64,000 nucleotides of DNA from CALBGR01 sp964499935 (GCA_964499935.1 CAZCMS010000001.1:62001-126000), one strand, 5' to 3'. Positions 15,036 to 22,242 are shown, counted from the stretch's first letter. The notes: a model not told the origin generated them from the sequence alone. A program made the numbers and translations.

Positions 15036-16097
15036 ATGAGGATTCTTGGCATAGAAAGCAGCTGTGATGAAACAGCCGTAGCAATTGTGGAAGATGGATA
15101 TACACTACTGTCAAATGTTGTGGCATCCAGCATGGATCTGCATATCCAGTATGGAGGTGTCGTGCCAGAGGTCGCTGCTCGAAGTCATGTCGAGGCGATT
15201 ATTCCGACAATCGAGCAATCCTTAGCTCAGGCGAATTGCAACTGGGATGATATTGATGGCATAGCCGTGACCTATGGTGCAGGACTTGGAGGTTCGCTCC
15301 TAGTGGGCGTGCTTGTTGCGCGGACACTGGCGATTACAAAGAATAAGCCACTCTACGCAATCAATCACGTAGAAGCGCATGTGTATGCTAACTTCCTGAC
15401 CGAAACTTCCCTGCCTGGTTATGCGCTCCCTAAAGCCCAACCTCAGTTTCCGCTACTCGCCCTTATCGTAAGTGGTGGTCATAGTCAGCTCGCATTATTC
15501 CGAGATCATTTTGACTACACATTACTTGGACAAACACGCGACGACGCCATCGGTGAAGCATTTGATAAAGTAGCAAAAATTATAGGACTCCCCTACCCTG
15601 GTGGCCCGAGTATAAGCAAGAAAGCACTCGAAGGCGATGCACATGCATTCAAATTACCAAAGTCTCGGCTTGATGAGCCATATGAATTTTCGTTTTCTGG
15701 GCTCAAAACAGCCGTTCTAAGGCTTGCTCAGCAACAAATCGGTGAGGACTTCACCTTTCCTTCTATAAAGCTGCCAGAGCGCCTCTCTGAGGCTCAGAAA
15801 GCCGATATCGCAGCGAGTTTTCAGCGTGTAGCTATTGAGACTGTGGTTGATAAGGCCGTGCAAGCATATGAAGAATTTACTCCTAGGAATGTCGTGATCG
15901 CCGGTGGTGTTGCTGCAAATCATGAGTTACGCCAACAATTGTCAGAGCGCCTACCTATCGCCATAGAATACACAGACATAAAACTTTGCACAGATAATGG
16001 CGCCATGGTTGCGACTCTCGGCTGCTTTAAGGCTCTACATAATCAGCCAACAGTTGATCCATATACTCTCGATATCAAGCCGAATCTCAGTATGTAA
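15036..16097 (+). CDS. tsaD: tRNA threonylcarbamoyladenosine synthase TsaD
   Basis: 353 residues of the Kae1/TsaD family, starting MRILGIESSCDETAVAIVEDG. It has HVEAH (iron-binding His pair), VSGGHSQL, the GEAFDKVAKIIGLPYPGGP loop and a C-terminal GGVAANHELR. It transfers threonylcarbamoyl to A37 of ANN-decoding tRNAs. The open frame extends 35 codons upstream, but the family starts at 15036, and TACACT ends 7 nt before this ATG (leaderless). Confidence 0.95.
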   Translation: MRILGIESSCDETAVAIVEDGYTLLSNVVASSMDLHIQYGGVVPEVAARSHVEAIIPTIEQSLAQANCNWDDIDGIAVTYGAGLGGSLLVGVLVARTLAITKNKPLYAINHVEAHVYANFLTETSLPGYALPKAQPQFPLLALIVSGGHSQLALFRDHFDYTLLGQTRDDAIGEAFDKVAKIIGLPYPGGPSISKKALEGDAHAFKLPKSRLDEPYEFSFSGLKTAVLRLAQQQIGEDFTFPSIKLPERLSEAQKADIAASFQRVAIETVVDKAVQAYEEFTPRNVVIAGGVAANHELRQQLSERLPIAIEYTDIKLCTDNGAMVATLGCFKALHNQPTVDPYTLDIKPNLSM

Positions 16098-16294
16098 ACT
16101 TACTTACTGAGACAGTAGCTGCAATTGACTCCCTTAAGAATGGCCCACCTGTTAGGAAAATCACCCTTAAAAACTTAAGGGAAAATTAATAATAAAATAA
16201 AGAATCCTTCACGTGAAAATATAATCGTTAAGTTTTATTTAATTTCATGTGAAAACTTAAAAGGAACTTGATTACATCTTAAACCTAGAGTAAT
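16098..16294. other. AT-rich convergent intergenic region with hairpins
   Basis: No gene is visible. Inverted repeats: CCCTTAAG/CTTAAGGG (16131-16138, 16174-16181) and TTAAGTTTT/AAAACTTAA (16228-16236, 16252-16260), the latter with a T-rich context on the minus strand. Two related palindromes, TTCACGTGAA (16208-16217) and TTCATGTGAA (16244-16253), lie 36 bp apart. The region holds the 3' ends of tsaD (+) and orphan gene D (-). Confidence 0.55.
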
Positions 16295-16347
16295 TGTAGT
16301 TTCGATTTGAACTTCCCAAATCTCATCAGTAGCTAAGCTAGACTACA
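16295..16347 (-). ncRNA. Type III hammerhead ribozyme downstream of orphan gene D
   Basis: Read on the minus strand. Stem III is TGTAG/CTACA (16343-16347 with 16295-16299). The cleavage triplet GTC ends at 16341. Stem I is TAGC(TTA)GCTA. The CTGATGA core lies at 16323-16329. Stem II is GATTTG with a 7-nt loop and CAAATC. The GAAA core lies at 16300-16303, directly followed by the second strand of stem III. All conserved core positions are present and all stems pair perfectly. The ribozyme starts 3 nt after the stop codon of gene D, on the coding strand. Cleavage would leave a 10-nt 3' UTR. Confidence 0.93.
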
Positions 16348-16350
16348 CTC

Positions 16351-16845
16351 CTAATCATAACTCAACCCGAGAAAGGGAATTATGATACAGACCACGATAA
16401 ACGTGAGGAGCATGTCTGTTAAGATACGTCCTGCCGAAGGACCCATCGGTGCCGGCAGCAAAGGGTCTGGGTCGTCATCGTCCCAGTTATCGTCATCGGA
16501 ATCGTCGTCCCACTCATCATTCGATCTGAAATCATTAGACGGAAGCGCCCAAGAGATGAGTCCAAATGTTTTGTGAAACAATTCGATACACCAAGCTGCC
16601 CACAGCACGCAGACAATATTGAGAACCGTAGCCCTCTCTATCATCATTGCTTCTGAAAACAGCCACAACATCAGTAGTAGAGCACCGATGAGTACAGCGA
16701 GCCACACGACGATAGCGATAACTCGATACAACAAGCGTCGTGACGCGACGTAGACAAAAACAACTGCAGCAATGCAATTTACCACACTAGGCAAGAGAAA
16801 TGCCAAGCACAGCAAAAACTCATTGCCCGCCCAAAAATGAAGCAT
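16351..16845 (-). CDS. Orphan gene D: membrane protein with acidic loop, unknown
   Basis: 164 residues. Hydrophobic segments lie at about 11-33, 40-63, 73-90 and 143-161. Between the third and fourth is a very acidic stretch (about 106-128; DEWDDDSDDDNWDDDDPDP) followed by PLLPAPMGP. It could bind cations or a basic partner. AGGAGGAAG abuts the ATG. It has its own TTGACA/CATAAT promoter and a leader of about 45 nt, and a hammerhead ribozyme immediately follows the stop. No homologue was recognised. Codon composition differs from tsaD and valS on either side. Confidence 0.72.
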   Translation of the reverse strand: MLHFWAGNEFLLCLAFLLPSVVNCIAAVVFVYVASRRLLYRVIAIVVWLAVLIGALLLMLWLFSEAMMIERATVLNIVCVLWAAWCIELFHKTFGLISWALPSNDFRSNDEWDDDSDDDNWDDDDPDPLLPAPMGPSAGRILTDMLLTFIVVCIIIPFLGLSYD

Positions 16846-16896
16846 CTTCCTCCTAGAGGTCGTGGTTTGATTTTCAACGAACAGAACTAAATACGT

Positions 16897-16925
16897 ATTA
16901 TGATTATTTACACCATATTTGTCAA
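16897..16925 (-). promoter_or_regulatory. Promoter of orphan gene D
   Basis: On the minus strand, TTGACA (16920-16925), 17 bp, CATAAT (16897-16902). The -35 region overlaps that of the divergent valS promoter (+ strand TATACT at 16943-16948), so the two may interfere. Confidence 0.8.
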
Positions 16926-16942
16926 TGATATAACAGAGGTGG

Positions 16943-16948
16943 TATACT
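16943..16948 (+). promoter_or_regulatory. -10 box of leaderless valS promoter
   Basis: TATACT ends 8 nt before the valS ATG; a TTGTCA lies 18-19 bp upstream. There is no Shine-Dalgarno. Confidence 0.6.
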
Positions 16949-16956
16949 ACTTCTAT

Positions 16957-19506
16957 ATGAAATTACCAAAAACCTACGAACCAAAAGAATACGAAGCGGA
17001 CATCTATGCACTATGGGAAAAATCTGATGCCTTTGTGCCAAAAGGAAAAGGGAAGCCGTACAGCATCGCGGTACCACCACCAAACGCGAACGGAGATCTA
17101 CACCTTGGGCATGCGCTTACTCTAGCCTTGGAAGACATTGCGATACGCTTCCATCGCCTTAGAGGTGATCGTGCGCTACTTATTCCTGGCGCAGATCATG
17201 CTGGTTTTGAGACACAAGTAGTATACGAGCGAAAACTTGCCAAAGAAGGGAAGAGTCGCTTCGATTTTACCCGAGAGGAACTTTATAAAGGCATCTGGGA
17301 ATTTGTGGCCGAAAACCGCGATAATTTTGAAAATCAATACCGACGACTTGGCGCAAGCGTTGATTGGAATAGTTACACTTTTACGCTCGACGATAAAATC
17401 ATTAACAGGGCATATAAGACATTTAAGAAAATGTGGTCAGACGGGCTTATTTACAGAGGTGAACGGCTCGTTAACTTCTGTACATTCCATGGCACTGCAT
17501 TTGCAGATATTGAGGTTGAGTACAAAGAAGAGCAGGGGCATTTGTGGTATATCACCTATCCGTTGACTGATGGCTCAGGAGAGATTGTGGTTGCGACAAC
17601 TCGACCGGAAACAATGCTTGGTGACGTTGCGGTATCAGTGCACCCCGAAGACGAGCGGTATAAAGATTTTATTGGTAAAACTGCAAAGCTACCACTAACA
17701 GATCGCGAGATACCTATCATTGCTGATGATTTTGTTGATAAAGATTTTGGTACTGGCGCTGTAAAAATCACTCCTGCACACGATCCGAATGACTTCGAGG
17801 CAGGGGAGCGGCATGACTTGCCAAAAATGAGCGTTATTAGCCATGAAGGTCGCATGACCGACGTGCCAAAACGCTATCTTGGACTTACAGTAGAAGAAGC
17901 TCGCAAGACGGTCGTAAAAGACCTGGAAGAGCAGGGGGCGTTAGTTAAGACCGAAAAGCATTCGCATAGCGTAGGGCACTGTTACAAATGCGACACAGTC
18001 ATTCAGCCGTTACTGCGTGAACAGTGGTTTATAGATATGGAGCCACTTGCAAAGCGAGCAATTGAAGTACTCGAGGAAGGAAAGATAACATTTTATCCAG
18101 AAGCAAAAAAGAAACAGCTGATTACATATCTTGGTAATTTGCGAGATTGGAATATTAGTCGCCAGATTGCATGGGGTATTCCGATACCGGCGTTCCAAAA
18201 TGTGGACGAACCACAAGACTGGATATATGACGAATCCGTTGATAAAGAAATTATTACTCGTGGCGAAAAAACATATCGCCGTGATCCAGATGTATTTGAT
18301 ACCTGGTTCAGTAGTGGGCAGTGGCCATTTGCGACATTAGGCTATCCGGATGATAAGGATAAGGCTGATTTTTACCCATTGAGTCTTATGGAAACCGGGT
18401 TCGATATTTTGATGCCCTGGGTATCACGCATGATCATGTTGGGGTTATACGTAACAGATGAAATTCCTTTTAAATCAGTGTACTTGCATGGTCTGATTCT
18501 CGACGAGAAAGGCCAAAAGATGAGTAAAAGCAAAGGAAATGTAGTAAACCCTTTGTCTGTTGCTGACGAATATGGTTCCGATGCGCTTCGAATGGGCATT
18601 ATTAGCGGACAATCGGCAGGTAATAATCAGCCATTTGTGCCAGGCAAGGTGATTGGCGCACGAAATTTTGCTAATAAGCTATGGAATGTCGCTCGCTTTA
18701 TAGAGAATATGGTTGAAGATGACTATCAACCTCAATCTGTAAATCCTCAAAGTGTAGCAGACCATTGGATACTCGATAAACTTCAGCAGACAGCCGATGG
18801 GCTAGTCGCAGATATCGAACAGTACCGTTTTAGCGAAGCCTACGAACGCCTGTACCACTTTATATGGGATGATCTGGCGGATTGGTATATTGAAGCATCT
18901 AAGGCAGCGCCAAATATTAGTGTTTTGGTGCATGTTTTAGAAGAATCGTTAACACTTGCACATCCGTTTGCACCATTTGTAACTGAGACTATTTGGCAAG
19001 CGCTTGATTGGCGAGATTCACTGCTCGCGACCTACAAGTGGCCCGAAAAGCAGCGTTTCGACACTGATGCTGCGGATCAGTTTGAGAGACTTAAAACTAT
19101 CGTGACGGAAGCTCGATACATTTCGCGGGCGCTAAAGGTACAAAAGCCGACGCTTTCGTTCGCAAATTCTGGACTCTTGGAAGACAATGCAGAACTCGTA
19201 GCACGGCTTGCGCAACTTGGAGATGTCCAGAAAGTAGAGCAGGGGAATGGACTACAACTGACACAAACCTCTATTGCCTGCTGGCTTGATATTAGCGTGG
19301 ATGTTGCCAAAAAATACTTAAGTGAACTTGAAGATAAGAAAGCTGCCCAGCAGCAGGTGATTGACCGCCTTGAACAACGACTTGGCAATAGTTCGTACGT
19401 CGATAATGCACCGGCCGAAATTGTGGCGCAAACTCGTGAACAGCTCGATGAAGCAAAGACCGTTCTTGAAAGCATTCAGCGCGAGTATGATCGTTTTAGT
19501 TCTTAA
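16957..19506 (+). CDS. valS: Valyl-tRNA synthetase
   Basis: 849 residues, class I synthetase that charges tRNA-Val. The HIGH motif appears in PPPNANGDLHLGHALT (about 41-56). The CP1 editing domain contains VVATTRPETMLGDVAV and ITPAHDPNDFEAG. The KMSKS motif reads KGQKMSKSKGNVVNP. An anticodon-binding domain and a C-terminal coiled coil (SELEDKKAAQQQVIDRLEQR) follow. The frame is open 19 codons further upstream, but the family start and the leaderless promoter agree on ATG 16957. Confidence 0.96.
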   Translation: MKLPKTYEPKEYEADIYALWEKSDAFVPKGKGKPYSIAVPPPNANGDLHLGHALTLALEDIAIRFHRLRGDRALLIPGADHAGFETQVVYERKLAKEGKSRFDFTREELYKGIWEFVAENRDNFENQYRRLGASVDWNSYTFTLDDKIINRAYKTFKKMWSDGLIYRGERLVNFCTFHGTAFADIEVEYKEEQGHLWYITYPLTDGSGEIVVATTRPETMLGDVAVSVHPEDERYKDFIGKTAKLPLTDREIPIIADDFVDKDFGTGAVKITPAHDPNDFEAGERHDLPKMSVISHEGRMTDVPKRYLGLTVEEARKTVVKDLEEQGALVKTEKHSHSVGHCYKCDTVIQPLLREQWFIDMEPLAKRAIEVLEEGKITFYPEAKKKQLITYLGNLRDWNISRQIAWGIPIPAFQNVDEPQDWIYDESVDKEIITRGEKTYRRDPDVFDTWFSSGQWPFATLGYPDDKDKADFYPLSLMETGFDILMPWVSRMIMLGLYVTDEIPFKSVYLHGLILDEKGQKMSKSKGNVVNPLSVADEYGSDALRMGIISGQSAGNNQPFVPGKVIGARNFANKLWNVARFIENMVEDDYQPQSVNPQSVADHWILDKLQQTADGLVADIEQYRFSEAYERLYHFIWDDLADWYIEASKAAPNISVLVHVLEESLTLAHPFAPFVTETIWQALDWRDSLLATYKWPEKQRFDTDAADQFERLKTIVTEARYISRALKVQKPTLSFANSGLLEDNAELVARLAQLGDVQKVEQGNGLQLTQTSIACWLDISVDVAKKYLSELEDKKAAQQQVIDRLEQRLGNSSYVDNAPAEIVAQTREQLDEAKTVLESIQREYDRFSS

Positions 19507-19511
19507 GCAAA

Positions 19512-19540
19512 TTGACTAAATGATATTTATGTGTTATGAT
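19512..19540 (+). promoter_or_regulatory. Promoter of orphan gene E
   Basis: TTGACT (19512-19517), 17 bp, TATGAT (19535-19540), starting 6 bp after the valS stop. Predicted initiation near 19547 gives a leader of about 119 nt. Confidence 0.75.
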
Positions 19541-19596
19541 TTTCACACTTCGTAGAGTATTTCCTCCGAGGTACCTTAAAAACTCTCTGTTCATAT

Positions 19597-19644
19597 TTTT
19601 GACTGGTAACAAGCAAATAACCGTTTGTTTATTCCCAGTCAAAA
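19597..19644 (+). promoter_or_regulatory. Leader hairpin upstream of orphan gene E
   Basis: Perfect 10-nt arms TTTTGACTGG (19597-19606) and CCAGTCAAAA (19635-19644) enclose a 28-nt loop. It sits between the 5' complementary arm and the AGGAGA Shine-Dalgarno. Confidence 0.7.
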
Positions 19645-19665
19645 TCCAGACCCTAGGAGAAAACC

Positions 19666-20283
19666 GTGGTAAACCTCAGCAATGCAGTGCAGTTCACCGC
19701 ACCGAATGGTAAGTCATTCGTGTATTTGGCAGACAGTGGCTACGACAATGTGCTGTTCAGCCCGAACGGCATGACGTTTTACACGCTCGCGCGTCGTAGT
19801 GTTAGCGGTAGCCTCTTGTGTCATCGGTTGACGTTTGCATGCCCCCAACTGAATATCGTTCACACGTTGGTGCGTGATGAAGACACGATTCACTACGATG
19901 GCAACGAGCCGTATACTCGAGTGAACAGTCTTACGGTTAGCGAAAAGGCAATTGTTGCCCTACCCGAAGTCCGTAAGCACGTTTATCTTCTTACGACTGC
20001 CAATGGCATGCTAGTTTATGTCAGTTACGACGTACATAAGTGTACGCCTAACGGATACAAAGTATTCATAGGTCATACCCTCTTGAGAGAGTTGCCGGTC
20101 CTAGAGGTTGCCCAAACACGCGTTGGGCAAATCACCCAAATCACCACGACGGAAGGTACCCTGCATATCCCTACGCGAACCGACGTGTATAAATGGAATC
20201 AGGAAACCCTAGACCAACTTTCGCCGGATTATTTCAACTTCGTCGAGACAGATGGTCACGTCGAGATCACCAGGGTTGTGTGA
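19666..20283 (+). CDS. Orphan gene E: soluble beta-rich protein, unknown
   Basis: 205 residues from GTG at 19666, with AGGAGA seven bases upstream. There is no signal peptide or transmembrane helix. Alternating hydrophobic and polar residues suggest a mostly beta protein (FTAPNGKSFVYLADSGYDNV; FSPNGMTFYTLARRS; GMLVYVSYDVHK), possibly with propeller-like repeats around the NG-turn motifs. No family was recognised. Composition is more GC-balanced than valS upstream. It has its own consensus promoter, a structured leader, complementary ends and a downstream hammerhead ribozyme. No conventional terminator was found before the convergent gene at 20431. Confidence 0.7.
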   Translation: MVNLSNAVQFTAPNGKSFVYLADSGYDNVLFSPNGMTFYTLARRSVSGSLLCHRLTFACPQLNIVHTLVRDEDTIHYDGNEPYTRVNSLTVSEKAIVALPEVRKHVYLLTTANGMLVYVSYDVHKCTPNGYKVFIGHTLLRELPVLEVAQTRVGQITQITTTEGTLHIPTRTDVYKWNQETLDQLSPDYFNFVETDGHVEITRVV

Positions 20284-20359
20284 TTGAACAGAGAGTGCCT
20301 GGGAAGGGTAGTTAGTGCTTGAGTGCAGTTTTGCTCTCGCTCTATACTACTCATCCCCG

Positions 20360-20414
20360 TCGCTTTCCGTGAATGTGTATTCACGCTGATGAGCTGAAAA
20401 CAGCGAAAAAGCGA
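20360..20414 (+). ncRNA. Type III hammerhead ribozyme downstream of orphan gene E
   Basis: Stem III is TCGCTT (20360-20365) with AAGCGA (20409-20414). The cleavage triplet TTC ends at 20367. Stem I is CGTGAAT(GTGT)ATTCACG (20368-20385). The CTGATGA core is at 20386-20392. Stem II is GCTG(AAAA)CAGC (20393-20404). The GAAA core is at 20405-20408. Every stem is perfectly paired and every conserved core base is present. It lies on the coding strand, 77 nt after the stop codon of gene E. Confidence 0.95.
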
Positions 20415-20430
20415 GATGATAAGATTATAT

Positions 20431-21267
20431 TTATTTTGCAAATTCGAGTGTCTTGCGGATAACTTCGATAGATTCTTCTGGTTGATAGCCATCAAATCGA
20501 ATAGTGTGCCAGCCACATTTTTTAGCGCCAACAAGATTAGAGCGTAGATCATCAATAAAGAGAATTTCGCTATTTGCCACACCAGCTAATTCTTGTGCTA
20601 CTTCGTATATCGTTGGGTCGGGCTTCATTGCCCCTATAATTGATGAATCTGCAATGGCGTCGAATTGTATCGGTGGAATTTTTCCGCGTGCCTGGAGCGC
20701 CTGCACAAAGCCTGGCATTGTGTTTGTGAGCAGCCCAACTTTATAGTGTTCATGAACCCACGCCAACAACTCCGCCATACCTTCAACTGGCTGTACGACA
20801 TCCAAATAATACTCCATCCAGTCAATTTCACTACCTGCAAGATTGCTTAATGCAGCATTTAACTCCTCAACAGACTTTTCACCCCTGTTAATAGGATCGT
20901 TAAACTCCCAGAACACATCCTCAAGGCTGTCTACGGGCACTCCTGTTTTTTCTGATAATGGTGCGAACGTCTGGTGCTTCACTAAGCAATCGTTTACATC
21001 AAAATACACGAAGCGAACGCCTCGTTGTGATATTTTTTTCTGAATGCCAGCTACTGCAACAGATAGTCCCGTCAGTTCATCGAGACTAATCTGCATTGCT
21101 TCGGCAACGCTCTTGATCGTAAAAATAGAAGGGGACTTTATTGCACCACGCTCGATTTTGGCAAGCGTCGAATAACTAAGCCCTGCCTTCTGGCATAATT
21201 CTTGTTGTGTTAAACCTGCCTTACGTCGTGCGTCTTGCAGGCGCTTCCCCAGCCCCTTCTCGTCCAT
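20431..21267 (-). CDS. XRE-type HTH fused to HAD-like hydrolase
   Basis: 278 residues from ATG 21267. The frame also has an ATG 6 nt earlier, but that one directly abuts TATAAT; the chosen start leaves 6 nt after the box (leaderless). Residues about 5-62 form a Cro/C1 HTH (TQQELCQKAGLSYSTLAKIE). Residues about 84-278 form a HAD fold with motif I FDVNDCLV, motif II LLTNT, motif III MKPDP and motif IV FIDDLRSN. The second Asp of motif I is Asn, so ordinary phosphatase chemistry may be reduced. It could be a regulator that senses a phosphorylated metabolite. Confidence 0.82.
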   Translation of the reverse strand: MDEKGLGKRLQDARRKAGLTQQELCQKAGLSYSTLAKIERGAIKSPSIFTIKSVAEAMQISLDELTGLSVAVAGIQKKISQRGVRFVYFDVNDCLVKHQTFAPLSEKTGVPVDSLEDVFWEFNDPINRGEKSVEELNAALSNLAGSEIDWMEYYLDVVQPVEGMAELLAWVHEHYKVGLLTNTMPGFVQALQARGKIPPIQFDAIADSSIIGAMKPDPTIYEVAQELAGVANSEILFIDDLRSNLVGAKKCGWHTIRFDGYQPEESIEVIRKTLEFAK

Positions 21268-21321
21268 AGCCATATTATACTAATTTGACTAGGAAAAACC
21301 AACAAAATTAGTACTAAATGG

Positions 21322-21504
21322 CTAGTTTTTTGGAGTAAGAATAGAGCCGAATAACGTCCAGGCAATAAAAAATATGAGTATACCGACAACAGCGGTAACA
21401 ATAATATCGTTTTGAGTAATGCCTCCTGTGCGACGCGTAATCTTAGAGTACGTCCACGCAGAAGCACCAAGAGCTAAGAATAGAGCAATTAATCCTGCTG
21501 ACAT
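21322..21504 (-). CDS. Small two-helix membrane protein
   Basis: 60 residues with hydrophobic helices at about 4-20 and 35-55, separated by a basic loop (KITRRTGGITQND). A TATACT box lies 9 nt before the ATG. It stands alone between the XRE-HAD gene and hit. No function was recognised. Confidence 0.65.
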   Translation of the reverse strand: MSAGLIALFLALGASAWTYSKITRRTGGITQNDIIVTAVVGILIFFIAWTLFGSILTPKN

Positions 21505-21530
21505 AATACTATTAGTATAACCATCTTGGC

Positions 21531-21923
21531 TTAAAATGCTAGTTGCTTTGCAATTCGTGCCAATGCCTCGTGATCCGGATCGGCTTGCATATCCTGAGGA
21601 TGGTTGTATTGGTCTGGGGTAGTAAAGGGAATTAGTTGCACATGTGCATGAGGTACATCGACGCCTATAATTTTCTCTCCGACGAATGGCACGCCGAGCG
21701 TTTCTCTTATGTGCCGTGCAATCTTTTTGGTTGTGGTCATAAGTTTTTGATAGGTTTCATCATCTAGATCCCATACAAACTCCACTTGATTTTTGGGTAT
21801 TACAAGCGTGTGTCCAGGTTGCACAGGGTAGATATCAAGAAATGCGAAGGTTTTTTCGTCTTCGTAAATTTTATGACAGGGAATTTCGCCTTTAATAATT
21901 CGCGTGAAAATACTTGGTTCCAT
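21531..21923 (-). CDS. HIT family nucleotide-binding protein
   Basis: 130 residues. IIKGEIPCHKIYEDEKTFAF, then the PVQPGHTLVIPK strand-helix, and the histidine triad as DVPHAHVQLIPF. In this triad the third His is replaced by Gln (HxHxQ), as in the GalT branch, whereas most bacterial HIT hydrolases have HxHxH. It is probably a nucleotide phosphoramidase or transferase. The start is ATG 21923 with AGAGGA upstream; the longer open frame runs into tRNA-Ser. The gene lies 30 bp downstream of the tRNA on the same strand. Confidence 0.85.
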   Translation of the reverse strand: MEPSIFTRIIKGEIPCHKIYEDEKTFAFLDIYPVQPGHTLVIPKNQVEFVWDLDDETYQKLMTTTKKIARHIRETLGVPFVGEKIIGVDVPHAHVQLIPFTTPDQYNHPQDMQADPDHEALARIAKQLAF

Positions 21924-21953
21924 ATGACATCCTCTTGCTTTATAGGAAACTTG

Positions 21954-22043
21954 TGGCGGAGAGAGAGGGATTCGAACCCTCGGAACCGTTGCCGGCTCAC
22001 TTGTTTTCGAGACAAGCCAGTTCAACCACTCCTGCACCTCTCC
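21954..22043 (-). tRNA. tRNA-Ser(CGA)
   Basis: Class II tRNA with a long variable arm. The acceptor starts GGAGAGG and pairs with the 3' strand. The anticodon loop is CTCGAAA (anticodon CGA). The T arm contains GGTTCGAATCC. The discriminator is G and the CCA end is encoded. Confidence 0.92.
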
Positions 22044-22151
22044 TCGCTACATGCATTGTAGCAATAACCCGTTGTTTAGTACTAGTATTTATTGTGATAA
22101 TGTGCTAAAATTACCCCTGTTGTTGCGAAAACACTTTGCGTTACAACGTGC

Positions 22152-22228
22152 GTACCCGTAGCTCAGCTGGATAGAGCGTTGGCTTGCGGAGCCAAAGGTC
22201 GCAGGTTCGAATCCTGCCGGGTACACCA
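22152..22228 (+). tRNA. tRNA-Arg(GCG)
   Basis: Complete cloverleaf: acceptor GTACCCG/CGGGTAC, D arm GCTC...GAGC, anticodon stem TTGGC/GCCAA with loop TTGCGGA (anticodon GCG), T arm GCAGG TTCGAAT CCTGC, encoded ACCA. Most bacteria use an ACG anticodon (edited to ICG) for CGN codons, so a genomic GCG is notable. Confidence 0.92.
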
Positions 22229-22242
22229 AACAAGCTTAAAGC

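Larger units (their letters stand above)
19582..20296 (+). repeat. 12-nt complementary 5' and 3' arms flanking orphan gene E
   Basis: ACTCTCTGTTCA (19582-19593) in the 5' leader is the exact reverse complement of TGAACAGAGAGT (20285-20296), which begins one base after the stop codon. Pairing would bring the mRNA ends together, as in orphan gene A but with an unrelated sequence. Confidence 0.75.
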
